A stretch of DNA of 64,000 bases from contig JAHFRQ010000002.1 in assembly GCA_023266215.1 (NCBI GenBank), positions 142,001 to 206,000 of the forward strand, read 5' to 3'. The position numbers and the translations under genes were made by a program. Numbering within the stretch: position 1 is the first letter of the stretch; each line of letters opens with the position of its first letter. This DNA comes from Gammaproteobacteria bacterium (lineage in GTDB: Bacteria > Pseudomonadota > Gammaproteobacteria > Coxiellales > Coxiellaceae). Below, piece by piece: positions 37,901-46,288 of the stretch. The notes under the pieces are model-generated. The model saw nothing but the letters and a program-made list of their open reading frames with translations. It had not been told where the DNA came from and ran no database searches.

Positions 37901-38521
37901 AGGGGTGTTGTTATAAAAAGTAATCGTTCGCAAACCAGGTTGTGGTTTTGCATAAGGATTATTGGGGTTTGGCGGTGTTGTTGGTGACATTGGTGCATTA
38001 ACCCAGTTTGGCGTTGGCCAGGGTGTTTGAAATGCGATGCTCCAGATATTTGAAGAATTCCCATCTTTTTTTGGGGGTGGATTAATCACTACGCCCGGAC
38101 AAGTTGTTTGCTGGTTATTAACACTGCCAGAGCTCAACACAATCCTACAGGCTGCCCACTGATTTCCGCCCATTGAATAATAAAGATAATAAGCGGCGTT
38201 AGTTTGCCCAGATACATATTCTCCCAAGATCGGGACTTGTGCAGTTGCATTAGAAATAGCAATTTGCGTAAACTGCCCCGCTTGCGCTTGATAAACATAG
38301 ACAGGATAATTGACTGCGGGTACGGGCGGAAAAGGCAATGACATATACTGTGTTAATTGCGCACCCTGCTTAACTGGTGTCGGCACAGCAGGCATCGCCG
38401 CACTTTGCCCCGCGCCATTCTGCGCAAACAGATGCCACTTAAAAGCATGCACCGCGGTTGAAAAAGCAGCAGCAGCCACTATCAAACAAGTCAATGTAAT
38501 TAATTTCTTTTTGATATTCAT
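34937..38521 (-). CDS. Large secreted protein with thaumatin-like region and six FN3 repeats
   Basis: The 1194-residue protein has a signal peptide (MNIKKKLITLTCLIVAAAAFSTAVHA). Residues about 190-480 contain VDGFNFGIKIYP, VDGFTFNLNLP and HVYTFPYSDSGADMSCP, resembling thaumatin-like glucan-binding proteins. Then come about six fibronectin type III-like domains, each with (A)TITW or ADLSW, and a Cys-containing C-terminal domain. It is probably exported or surface-attached. The ATG at 38521 has AAGG six bases before it. The role may be polymer or host-surface binding; this is inference. Confidence 0.8.
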   Translation of the reverse strand: MNIKKKLITLTCLIVAAAAFSTAVHAFKWHLFAQNGAGQSAAMPAVPTPVKQGAQLTQYMSLPFPPVPAVNYPVYVYQAQAGQFTQIAISNATAQVPILGEYVSGQTNAAYYLYYSMGGNQWAACRIVLSSGSVNNQQTTCPGVVINPPPKKDGNSSNIWSIAFQTPWPTPNWVNAPMSPTTPPNPNNPYAKPQPGLRTITFYNNTPYSSITIGETCTPPTQPAKSSYVVCQTGTVATIAKKASQTFKIDNKGLSSARFYVTEYVSASGATVKTGDELTAYPYATLAEFTWNSIDSLSQTNLDTSAVDGFNFGIKIYPTPSGYCTYTIGEIVGVSEAGLYNAQSPMASLTPAPGNSLQDLCQAASQSNLTVDGFTFNLNLPITSGKGDFKGCYSPKTLTYKMNVEGNLGPNGVDIANKYGCAGSYNTATTCDAVNPGASNSNYVNVLTHNTKHVYTFPYSDSGADMSCPVLTNFTVEFTSGSTPQPPPTCTITPPSAINPVSSLTANGVTTATISWPAATTNCNGGISGYNLTVTSTAGGLPIFNQTVGTALTATVPNIPAQTSASYTITVTANAAGAQQPASVSATYPAPEFSTPVITNVTAGKQSATITWNASTDTYPSAGKLNYFLAVGSNPPIEVGNPTGNALVTYKVTHLAQGTYTATVYAVDALGNSSAVSAPSQSFVINTVPTTQCVVNPGTTTFTNVKSTKATITWAAATPAFTGSCKGTPTYTATITAFDGANLPSPASYTGTASAFTPQPTGFSARSRYNVQVVETYPGINGKQKTAGSVSWSAQFTTNSGKYACSMVPSNFNLISPKAHSAAVTWLEPNGLNSCTGGTLSYTASLQSSDGGNIPANYSGVSSSWLAEGLTANSTYTALVTATYIYSDGKKPAVSVTYPVSNPFTTASETPDVFTPATLNAATNVTTNSADLSWIAASDSKKNAGDITYSVNLTGGPGNVLINGTSATLSSLSASTSYTAVLLASDKFNTDVASVPASVTFSTPAAPKQKCVMTAGTASLVGAPTQSSATIQWSPVNTVNCSTIQINDITYNVNVNGTTQTGVTSPLVLTNLNPATTYSVVISAVKGKENSPVTYNTVTFTTPAAPPPPTFNISATWTGQFIVATWPSSSACSSSQVNLGSGMSLRTGPSVFGGMCQASMSVNDIRSGSYTFSVSQNSMQSNSVTCNASSKTCN

Positions 38522-38666
38522 GCAAACCTTCTGGTGGTGAATACAGCGCTTAACGGTAATATTAGCACTAAAAGTAAACAATCGCACAAGAAAATAATTG
38601 ATTCTTGTGATTTAGTCACTTTTTCGGTTAGGATCTTGCATACTTAATTATCTCAAGGACCAAAAA

Positions 38667-39617
38667 ATGCTATTTGACAATATATTACAAACCATCGGCA
38701 AAACACCGCTCGTTAAATTAAATCGCGTGGGAAAAGCGCTTGAATGCACACTGTACGGCAAATGTGAATTTATGAACCCCGGCGGCTCCGTAAAGGATCG
38801 CATTGGCTATGCCATGGTCGAATCAGCTGAAAAACGCGGAGAAATAAAACCGGGCGATACTTTAATTGAACCGACCTCTGGCAACACAGGCATCGGCATT
38901 GCACTCGCAGGCGCTGTCAAAGGTTATAAAATTATTATCACGATGCCAGAAAAAATGTCGCATGAAAAACAAGTGGTGCTGGAAGCCTTGGGTGCAAAAA
39001 TTTATCGCACGCCAACAGAGGCTGCGTGGGATGCACCTGAAAGTCATATTTCACTCGCGAAAAAATTACAAAAAGAAATTCCAAATTCGCATATTCTAGA
39101 TCAATACGGCAATCCCGAAAATCCTAATATTCATTACAATACCACCGCGCAAGAAATCTGGGATGATTTAAAAGGCAATATTGATATGGTTGTTATTGCG
39201 GCGGGAACAGGCGGCACTATCACGGGCGTTGCCAAAAAATTAAAAGAATTAAAACCCACTATTCAAATTATTGGCGTTGATCCAGAAGGGTCTATTTTAG
39301 GCGGCGGTACAGAAATTAAATCTTATTTGGTTGAAGGTATTGGTTATGATTTTATTCCTGCTGTATTAGATAATAGTTTAATTGATTATTATATTAAAAT
39401 TAATGATAAAAATTCTTTTCAGACGGCGCGACAATTAATTCGTGAAGAGGGATTGCTGGTTGGTGGCTCTTCAGGTTCTGCAGTTTGGGCTGCATTACAA
39501 GCGGCTAAAACACTTAAAAAAGGCCAAAATTGCGTCGTTATCTTACCTGACTCCATTCGAAATTATTTAACAAAATTTGTTGATAATAAATGGATGATAG
39601 AAAATCACCTGAATTAA
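38667..39617 (+). CDS. Cystathionine beta-synthase (PLP enzyme)
   Basis: The 316-residue PLP protein has [11 protein letters not shown] (the PLP lysine), [19 protein letters not shown] and the CBS-type stretch [19 protein letters not shown] followed by [13 protein letters not shown], which points to cystathionine beta-synthase rather than cysteine synthase. It lacks a C-terminal CBS-domain pair. It condenses homocysteine and serine. The gene for the following step lies 28 bases downstream, so the pair makes cysteine from methionine. Confidence 0.85.
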   Translation: MLFDNILQTIGKTPLVKLNRVGKALECTLYGKCEFMNPGGSVKDRIGYAMVESAEKRGEIKPGDTLIEPTSGNTGIGIALAGAVKGYKIIITMPEKMSHEKQVVLEALGAKIYRTPTEAAWDAPESHISLAKKLQKEIPNSHILDQYGNPENPNIHYNTTAQEIWDDLKGNIDMVVIAAGTGGTITGVAKKLKELKPTIQIIGVDPEGSILGGGTEIKSYLVEGIGYDFIPAVLDNSLIDYYIKINDKNSFQTARQLIREEGLLVGGSSGSAVWAALQAAKTLKKGQNCVVILPDSIRNYLTKFVDNKWMIENHLN

Positions 39618-39645
39618 TCACCTGAATTAATCAATAGGATTGCAT

Positions 39646-40800
39646 ATGAATAAAAAATATCATTTTGAAACACAAGTCATTCACGCAGGACAACAACCTG
39701 ATCCCAGCACTGGCGCGATTATGACGCCGATTTATGCAACATCAACTTATGTACAAGAATCTCCCGGTAACCATAAAGGTTTTGAATATTCACGCTCGCA
39801 AAATCCAACGCGATTAGCATTAGAAAATTGCCTGGCTGCACTTGAAAATGGCATGAGCGGATTTGTATTTGCATCAGGACTCGCTGCTATTTCAACGGTG
39901 TTAGAATTATTGCAACCCGGTGATCACATTATTGCATCAGATGATTTATATGGCGGCACTTATCGATTATTTGAAAATGTGAGAAAAAAAACTGCGGGAT
40001 TAAATTTCTCATTTGTGGATTGCTCAAACCCAGATAACATTACCAAAGAAATAACTAAAAATACTAAGATGCTGTGGATTGAAACACCCAGCAATCCCAT
40101 GTTGAAATTAATTGATTTAAAATTAATGAGTGGCATAGCGAAAAAAAATAATTTAATGTCGGTGGCTGATAATACTTTTGCAACGCCAATGCTGCAAAAA
40201 CCGCTGGATTTTGGCTTTGATATTGTTGTGCATTCACTCACAAAATATTTAAATGGGCATTCTGATATGATAGGCGGCGCTGTCATTATCAAAGAAAAAT
40301 CACTCGCTGAAAAAATGGCTTATCTGCAAAATGCGGTCGGCGGAATTTTGGGGCCGTTTGATAGTTTTTTAGCGCTACGTGGTTTAAAAACATTGGCGGT
40401 TCGAATGGATCGACATGGCGAAAATGCTTTAAAATTAGCAGAGTGGCTTGTAACGCATCCTAAAGTAAATAAAGTTATTTACCCTGGATTAAAAAGTCAT
40501 CCGCAGCATGAATTAGCCAAAAAACAAATGCATAATTTTGGCGGGATGATTTCCGTTGAATTAAAAATGAATTTAGCAGAAACCAAAAACATGTTATCGC
40601 GCTGCAAAATCTTTGCGCTCGCTGAAAGTTTAGGTGGCGTTGAAAGTTTAATTGAACATCCTGCTATTATGACGCACGCTTCTATTCCAGCTGAAACTCG
40701 CCAAAAACTCGGTATTTCAGATGGTTTGATTCGATTATCAGTGGGTATTGAATCACTTGATGATTTAAAAGATGATCTGAGTTATGCCTTAGCTTCTTGA
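39646..40800 (+). CDS. Cystathionine gamma-lyase (Cys/Met metabolism PLP enzyme)
   Basis: The 384-residue enzyme begins with HFETQVIHAGQQPDPSTGAIMTPIY and has FEYSRSQNPTR, ASGLAAI and the PLP lysine in VVHSLTKYLNGHSD. It cleaves cystathionine to cysteine, completing reverse transsulfuration with the gene before it; cystathionine gamma-synthase activity is a possible alternative. AGGAT precedes the ATG. AATCACCTGAATT is directly repeated across the preceding stop codon (39603-39632). Confidence 0.87.
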   Translation: MNKKYHFETQVIHAGQQPDPSTGAIMTPIYATSTYVQESPGNHKGFEYSRSQNPTRLALENCLAALENGMSGFVFASGLAAISTVLELLQPGDHIIASDDLYGGTYRLFENVRKKTAGLNFSFVDCSNPDNITKEITKNTKMLWIETPSNPMLKLIDLKLMSGIAKKNNLMSVADNTFATPMLQKPLDFGFDIVVHSLTKYLNGHSDMIGGAVIIKEKSLAEKMAYLQNAVGGILGPFDSFLALRGLKTLAVRMDRHGENALKLAEWLVTHPKVNKVIYPGLKSHPQHELAKKQMHNFGGMISVELKMNLAETKNMLSRCKIFALAESLGGVESLIEHPAIMTHASIPAETRQKLGISDGLIRLSVGIESLDDLKDDLSYALAS

Positions 40801-42755
40801 TATGCACGGATCGCTTTTTTTATTGGCCCAATCACCCCATGTCGGGGTTGAAAAAAAGACGCGCGCGAGGTTTGTTCTGAGGTATTTTTTTTCAGAATAC
40901 CATTAATTGCTTGTATCATGCGTTTTATAAAAACCACCAACAAATCAAATGTCGGATTTCTATTTTGTAATTTAAGAGCTAACTCCTCTAATTTTTTAGC
41001 AATAATAACTTGCTTGGCTTTATCTTGCTCTTGCGCTAGCCTGCCTGTTTGTCGAACCACTTGAATTAATTTATTGCTGGGCAAAACTGACATGCAATCT
41101 TTTGCTATATTCACGGCATTGCTGCATGAATCAAAAAAATCCGGTATTCTTGTATTGTCGGGACGAAAACGATTATTTTGTATTTTTAATTCTGCTTCAT
41201 TAAAAGCCCTTTCAAAAATTTCTGCTCTGCGATGTTTGGGGCAGTGTAAATCGCGCCAATCGATCAACCAATCCGGAATAGTTGTTTTGTTATTATCTTT
41301 ATTTTCAATATAATAATGAATCGCATTCCAGAGTGTTAAAAATTTTGAGTTCATGTCGCGACCTTTCACCATTTGTGCCGCAGCATGAATAGACTCAGTA
41401 AACGATTTTTCGGTGATGGGATTTTTATTTTCAAGCGAGCCAATCAAATTAAAATACAGTGAAGCCGACCAACCGCGATCAATATCATGTTTGCACGTAC
41501 TATTGTGCGTAATTATTTTGTTGGCAGCCTTTTCTGAAACTGTTTTTAACACAAAATTTTTAAATTCATTATTAATAAAATAAAAAAAGATAGCCTGGGC
41601 TTCTGCGGTTGAAATAAATATATTTTTATTTTCTACGTCTGGAAATCCAAATTTTTCAAAACTTTTTTTCAGTAATTCAATTATTTTTTGATTATACTGA
41701 TCAGGGTTGCCGCACAAATACGTTTTCATGTAATCGCTGACAGCAAAATCGTGTCGCATTACCGTGTTTTGATCAGTATTAATTAAAACGCGTCGCAATG
41801 AATTAAATAGTTTATAGACGGCTGTATCTCTTCCTGTTTCAAATATTTTTTTCTGTGACATAATGCCATGCGCCGATGGTAAAACAATGACTGCGCATTT
41901 ATGTTGGACGCCCGCTTCATTTCCAAAATCGATCAGCGCTTGTGTTAATTTCGTTTCACGCCTGCCTTCGTAATTTTTGCGTTTATAATTTGCATGGCAA
42001 AAATAAACATGCGTGATAACGTCTGGATTTTTACAATACTGAATCCACGCTCTAAACAACGGATTAATCCTTGCTTTTTTATCGATTAATTCTGTCTGCA
42101 TTGCAATACGAATTTCTACGTAAGCATTATTTTTTGTTCCCGAAAATTGATGCACCACGAGATGCGGCATATTGGTGCCATCTTGAAAATCGACAAAATC
42201 GGCTGTGCTTTCACGCGCTAGATTTAGCATAGACCCTGATTTTCGCGGCGTATATTTTCCATTATTTTCAGGGTCAAGCGTCCCTAAATTTTGTAGTGCA
42301 GGCCCTTGTCGCGGCTGCAAATAGGGTGATGCCTGTGGTGATGGCTGTGGTGATATCATGGGCGACCTAGCAGGCGTGATACCCGCTGATGATTCAGGCT
42401 GTGGTGATAAAGTAGATCTTTTCTTTTCTGCAAAGTGTGGAAGCGGATTGGTACCCATGTAAATCGCGTTAAAAACTTCTTTTAGCTTTGCAAGATTATT
42501 ATTATTTTCATTTTGCAGCTCTGTCTCAACATACACTTTAAAATCACGCATAAAATTCGCGTATAAATCACCATAGTTTTCTTTTGATTGATAACGTGTG
42601 TCATGTAAATTTTGCAGGCTTGAATACCAAGCTTCATGAAAGTGTTTTTCACTTTCTGTCAGAGGAATTGACTCATAAATAGCGCGCAGGCGATCATGAC
42701 AGGCCATATTCCATGGATTTTTGTCTGAGCATTTTTCTGAGCGTTCTATCGGCAT
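40782..42755 (-). CDS. Large hypothetical protein, effector candidate
   Basis: The 657-residue protein is not recognised. The N-terminal 110 residues look helical; residues about 115-150 are a flexible Ser/Pro linker with SPQPSPQASPY; the remainder contains mixed helical and strand segments (LVVHQFSGTKNNAYVEIRIAM, HVYFCHANYKRK) and a basic C-terminus. No signal peptide or membrane helix is visible. Size, isolation and low similarity fit a type IV effector, but no secretion signal can be proved here. Its 3' end overlaps the converging lyase gene by 19 bases. Confidence 0.65.
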   Translation of the reverse strand: MPIERSEKCSDKNPWNMACHDRLRAIYESIPLTESEKHFHEAWYSSLQNLHDTRYQSKENYGDLYANFMRDFKVYVETELQNENNNNLAKLKEVFNAIYMGTNPLPHFAEKKRSTLSPQPESSAGITPARSPMISPQPSPQASPYLQPRQGPALQNLGTLDPENNGKYTPRKSGSMLNLARESTADFVDFQDGTNMPHLVVHQFSGTKNNAYVEIRIAMQTELIDKKARINPLFRAWIQYCKNPDVITHVYFCHANYKRKNYEGRRETKLTQALIDFGNEAGVQHKCAVIVLPSAHGIMSQKKIFETGRDTAVYKLFNSLRRVLINTDQNTVMRHDFAVSDYMKTYLCGNPDQYNQKIIELLKKSFEKFGFPDVENKNIFISTAEAQAIFFYFINNEFKNFVLKTVSEKAANKIITHNSTCKHDIDRGWSASLYFNLIGSLENKNPITEKSFTESIHAAAQMVKGRDMNSKFLTLWNAIHYYIENKDNNKTTIPDWLIDWRDLHCPKHRRAEIFERAFNEAELKIQNNRFRPDNTRIPDFFDSCSNAVNIAKDCMSVLPSNKLIQVVRQTGRLAQEQDKAKQVIIAKKLEELALKLQNRNPTFDLLVVFIKRMIQAINGILKKNTSEQTSRASFFQPRHGVIGPIKKAIRAYQEAKA

Positions 42756-42847
42756 GAATTTTCTCTGTTGTTTCAGATTTCTATTTTAGGCTTAAAATAT
42801 TAAGGATTTCTTAAATGCATTACCGTGCTTTTTGACTTAACTTTGCC

Positions 42848-43294
42848 TTATGTGCCGGCGTCACAGTATCCTGCCGCTAAGCAAGAACCGCTGGCAACCC
42901 ACGTTAGGACTTTTTGATTGCCGCCGATTGTAATGAGCGTTGGGGACAAAACGTAGTCAGCAGTGACTGTATCTGCCGTATCAACGGCGCCCGTTACAGT
43001 AATCACGCCGTCTGAAACAGATTGCGCTGTCACATGGGTTAAACCTGAAATGGCCGTGGTGGGTATTCCATAAGATCCACTGCTGCAACCAGTCAATGTC
43101 CCCAGTGATAACGCACAAGCGCTAACAGAAACCTTAAGACTTTGTGCAAATACAACCGCGTTTTGAAAACGTGCTTTTCTGACATAGTTATCATAAATGG
43201 GAACCGCAATGATCGCCAAGACTGCAACTACAACCAACACAGCCAAAAATTCCATCAGCGTAAAGCCAGCCTTGATTTTATTGATTTTTTTCAT
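42848..43294 (-). CDS. Type IV major pilin-like protein
   Basis: The 148-residue prepilin has the leader KIKAG before FTLMEFLAVLVVVAVLAIIA: cleavage after Gly10, Glu at mature position 5, and a long hydrophobic helix. The globular part has two Cys pairs, GC and the C-terminal SCLAAGYC, forming the expected disulfide loop. It should be a type IV pilus or pseudopilus subunit, possibly linked to DNA uptake with ComM. It stands alone. Confidence 0.9.
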   Translation of the reverse strand: MKKINKIKAGFTLMEFLAVLVVVAVLAIIAVPIYDNYVRKARFQNAVVFAQSLKVSVSACALSLGTLTGCSSGSYGIPTTAISGLTHVTAQSVSDGVITVTGAVDTADTVTADYVLSPTLITIGGNQKVLTWVASGSCLAAGYCDAGT

Positions 43295-43369
43295 AAGGCC
43301 GCTCCTTAACTCTAATGCATTCAGCTCGCTTCATCTTTAAGAATAGCTTAAAAAATGATCAGTTTCCAT

Positions 43370-43393
43370 TTTGAATTTGAATTTGAATTTGAA
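43370..43393. repeat. Four tandem TTTGAA units
   Basis: The 6-base unit TTTGAA is repeated four times between the pilin gene and the terminator of the RNA-binding protein gene. It is outside any coding frame I accept. Confidence 0.9.
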
Positions 43394-43394
43394 G

Positions 43395-43434
43395 GCAAAA
43401 AAAATCCGTTGAGGTATCTCTACCGCAACGGATT
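43395..43434 (-). terminator. Rho-independent terminator of the RRM protein gene
   Basis: On the minus strand AATCCGTTG and CAACGGATT pair around an inner GGTA/TACC stem, followed by eight T (43397-43404 read in reverse). It lies 26 bases after the stop codon. Confidence 0.9.
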
Positions 43435-43460
43435 CAATTTGAAAGCTTTCTGAAAACTTT

Positions 43461-43823
43461 CTAGTAACGATCGTCACCACGACCGCCGCGGCCACCGCCA
43501 TCACGACCGCCGCCGAAGCCACCACGTCCGCCTTCGCGTCCGCCGCGACCACCACCACCGCCTTCGCGACGTGGGTTGTCTCTTGCAACGTTAACTTTCA
43601 GTTTACGACCATCCATTTCTTGATCATTGGCACCTTTCACTGCCTTTTCACAAGCTTCAGCATTCGCAAATGTAATGAAACCAAAGCCTTTTGAGCGGCC
43701 AGTTCCAAAATCCACAATCAGCTTCACTTCTTCAATGCTGCCATATTGTGAAAACATACTGCGTAATGCGTCTTCGGTCGTGCTGTAGGGCAAATTGCCT
43801 ACGTAAATTTTAGGTTGACTCAT
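43461..43823 (-). CDS. Glycine-rich RNA-binding protein (single RRM)
   Basis: The 120-residue protein has one RRM with RNP2 IYVGNLPYS and RNP1 SKGFGFITF, followed from about residue 85 by an Arg/Gly-rich tail (REGGGGGRGGREGG). Such bacterial RRM proteins bind RNA and often respond to cold. Its transcript ends in a strong terminator. Confidence 0.95.
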   Translation of the reverse strand: MSQPKIYVGNLPYSTTEDALRSMFSQYGSIEEVKLIVDFGTGRSKGFGFITFANAEACEKAVKGANDQEMDGRKLKVNVARDNPRREGGGGGRGGREGGRGGFGGGRDGGGRGGRGDDRY

Positions 43824-44015
43824 GTTTTATAACTCTACATAGATTGTTAGCAAAAATCCCAATTTATATACTTAAAGCATATATTTAGGCCGAAGAGATT
43901 ATAAAGCCATTTTCATCGTCTGTCATCCTTTTTAATCTTATCTTTAATCTCGTTTACCAAATGCGATTAATTTTGTAAGATGAGCCTCGCGTTTTAACAG
44001 AGAAAAGGGCAGGGC

Positions 44016-45557
44016 ATGCAAATGGCATTAGAGCAACACATCGATCTTTCTACAGAAGCACTCACTCAAATCGCACTTGAAAATCAAGAAGGCGTATTGA
44101 GTCAAAATGGCGCGCTGGCCGTTGTCACGGGCGCTCGAACCGGCCGATCCCCCAAGGATCGCTTTATTGTTCAAGATGCATTGACAGAAAAAACAGTCGA
44201 CTGGGGCGCAATCAATCAACCCATCTCAACTGAAAAGTTTAATCAATTATGGAACCGCGCTGAAAATTATCTCAGCGAAAAAGATTCTTTTGTGTCACAT
44301 TTACAAGTGGGCGCAGATTCGCATCTTGCTATTCCTGTTAAAGTGATCACTGAAACCGCGTGGCAAAATTTATTTTGTCAGCATTTATTTATTCAGCCAA
44401 CCGAGCAACTCGACGACAAAAAATCTTGGACTTTGTTATCCGCGCAACATTTTAAAACAGATCCTGCACGTGATGGTGTTCATTCTGACGGTGTTGTTAT
44501 TATTAATTTATCAGAACGTAAAGTATTAATTTTAGGAATGCGTTATGCCGGCGAAATGAAAAAAGCCATGTTTTCTGTGATGAATTATTGGATGCCAGAA
44601 CACGATGTGCTGCCAATGCATTGCGCTGCGAATGTGGGTGAAAATGGCGACACCGCATTATTTTTTGGATTATCAGGTACCGGCAAGACTACTTTATCAG
44701 CAGATCCTACGCGTTATTTAATTGGTGATGATGAACACGGCTGGAGCAAAACAGGTGTGTTTAATTTTGAGGGTGGCTGCTACGCAAAGTGCATCGATCT
44801 GTCTGAAAAAAATGAACCTGTGATTTGGCGTGCTATTTCTAGCGGCGCAATCATGGAAAATGTCGTCTTAGATAATAATAGCGCGCCTAATTACGCTGAC
44901 ACGAGCTTAACGCAAAACTCAAGAGCGGCTTATCCTTTATCGCACATTGAAAAACGCACGAAAACCAATCAAGGTGGTATTCCTAAAACAGTGATATTTT
45001 TAACCTGTGATTTATACGGCGTGTTGCCACCTGTGGCTTTATTAACAAAAGAACAAGCGGCGTATTATTTTTTAAGTGGTTACACAGCGCTGGTTGGCAG
45101 TACAGAAATGGGCAGCGGCTCTGCAATCAAACAAACATTCAGTCGTTGTTTTGGCGCGCCGTTTTTTCCACGCGCAGCTCATGTGTATGCTGAATTATTA
45201 ATGAAACGCATTGTTGAAGCTGGCGCGCAAGTTTATTTAATTAACACAGGTTGGTCAGGTGGATCCTATGGTGAAGGCGGAAAACGCTTTGCTATTCCCA
45301 CAACGCGCGCTGTTGTTCAAGCTGCGATTTCAGGTGAATTAATGAATGCGCCGACAGAAATATTGCCTGGATTTAATTTTCGCATTCCAAAAGCAGCGAA
45401 AGACGTTGATGCAAACCTGCTAGATCCACGCAAAAATTGGCAAGGTCAAAGCAGTTACTTAGAAAAAGCCAATGGCTTAATTGAATTATTTAACAATAAC
45501 TTTAAGCAATTTACTGTATCTGAGTTAATTCAAAAAGCGGCACCTGTCAAAATTTAA
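44016..45557 (+). CDS. pckA: Phosphoenolpyruvate carboxykinase (ATP)
   Basis: The 513-residue enzyme has [10 protein letters not shown], the kinase P-loop GLSGTGKTT at residues 218-226, LIGDDEHGW and the adenine-binding region near [13 protein letters not shown]. It converts oxaloacetate to PEP in gluconeogenesis, which fits an amino-acid-feeding lifestyle. AGGG lies just before the ATG; a second ATG two codons in is an alternative. yggS follows after 2 bases. Confidence 0.97.
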   Translation: MQMALEQHIDLSTEALTQIALENQEGVLSQNGALAVVTGARTGRSPKDRFIVQDALTEKTVDWGAINQPISTEKFNQLWNRAENYLSEKDSFVSHLQVGADSHLAIPVKVITETAWQNLFCQHLFIQPTEQLDDKKSWTLLSAQHFKTDPARDGVHSDGVVIINLSERKVLILGMRYAGEMKKAMFSVMNYWMPEHDVLPMHCAANVGENGDTALFFGLSGTGKTTLSADPTRYLIGDDEHGWSKTGVFNFEGGCYAKCIDLSEKNEPVIWRAISSGAIMENVVLDNNSAPNYADTSLTQNSRAAYPLSHIEKRTKTNQGGIPKTVIFLTCDLYGVLPPVALLTKEQAAYYFLSGYTALVGSTEMGSGSAIKQTFSRCFGAPFFPRAAHVYAELLMKRIVEAGAQVYLINTGWSGGSYGEGGKRFAIPTTRAVVQAAISGELMNAPTEILPGFNFRIPKAAKDVDANLLDPRKNWQGQSSYLEKANGLIELFNNNFKQFTVSELIQKAAPVKI

Positions 45558-45559
45558 AT

Positions 45560-46198
45560 ATGATTGCTGAGCAGCTTTTACAGATCACTCAAAAAATCCG
45601 CGCCGCTGAAAAACAATATCAGCGGCCGGAAAATTCAGTAAAATTATTAGCTGTTAGCAAAGCGCAATCTGTCGATAAAATCATTGAGGCTTATCAAGCG
45701 GGTCAAATCGCCTTTGGTGAAAATTATGCGCAAGAAGCTTCCCTAAAGCAAAAAAAAATATTAAACCAAGGTATCAATAATATAAAATGGCACTTTATAG
45801 GCAATATTCAATCCAATAAAACAAAATTAATTTCTGAAAATTTTACTTGGGTGCACAGCGTTGATCGATTATCCATTGCTGAAAAATTAAATCATTACAG
45901 GCCCAAAAATTTATTGGCTCTCAATATTTTAATAGAAATAAATGCAGATACGCAATTCAATGATTTATTAAAACTCGCCACCCACATTGCAACTTTACCC
46001 AATTTAACATTGCGCGGCTGCATGACGATGCCAGAAAAATTATTTGAAAGAACAGCTGATTTTCAGCAACAATTAATTCATCATGGTTTTTCGCTCGATA
46101 CCTTATCGATGGGTATGTCGAGTGATTTTGAATCAGCAATAAAATCAGGTAGCACCCTGGTGAGAATTGGAACGGCAATTTTTGGAAGGCGTGAGTGA
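45560..46198 (+). CDS. yggS: PLP homeostasis protein YggS (PLPBP)
   Basis: The 212-residue protein has LLAVSKAQSVDKIIEAYQAGQIAFGENYAQEA with the PLP lysine, WHFIGNIQSNK, GCMTMPE and LSMGMSSDFESAIKSGSTLVRIGTAIFG, all typical of YggS. It binds PLP and balances vitamin B6 and amino acid pools. It is two bases after pckA. Downstream begins the cluster of three ATPase cassettes. Confidence 0.95.
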   Translation: MIAEQLLQITQKIRAAEKQYQRPENSVKLLAVSKAQSVDKIIEAYQAGQIAFGENYAQEASLKQKKILNQGINNIKWHFIGNIQSNKTKLISENFTWVHSVDRLSIAEKLNHYRPKNLLALNILIEINADTQFNDLLKLATHIATLPNLTLRGCMTMPEKLFERTADFQQQLIHHGFSLDTLSMGMSSDFESAIKSGSTLVRIGTAIFGRRE

Positions 46199-46224
46199 GT
46201 GATGTTGTAAAAAGTATAATAATC

Positions 46225-46270
46225 TTGCTAACGTCTGAAACGTTAGATATACTAACGTTATAAACGTTAG
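46225..46270 (+). promoter_or_regulatory. Promoter with two copies of the private palindrome of ATPase cassette 4
   Basis: CTAACGTCTGAAACGTTAG (46228-46246) and CTAACGTTATAAACGTTAG (46252-46270) are 24 bases apart and share perfect 7-bp arms. A -35 TTGCTA (46225-46230) and -10 TATACT (46248-46253) are spaced by 17 bases, so the first palindrome fills the promoter spacer and the second covers the end of the -10. Confidence 0.8.
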
Positions 46271-46288
46271 ATAAAAATGGCTTAAAAC

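Noticed and set aside
43370-43393. TTTGAA tandem repeat as a phase-variation switch
   Set aside because: It lies downstream of a terminator and upstream of no gene in a position to be switched; unit length is 6, so no frame change.
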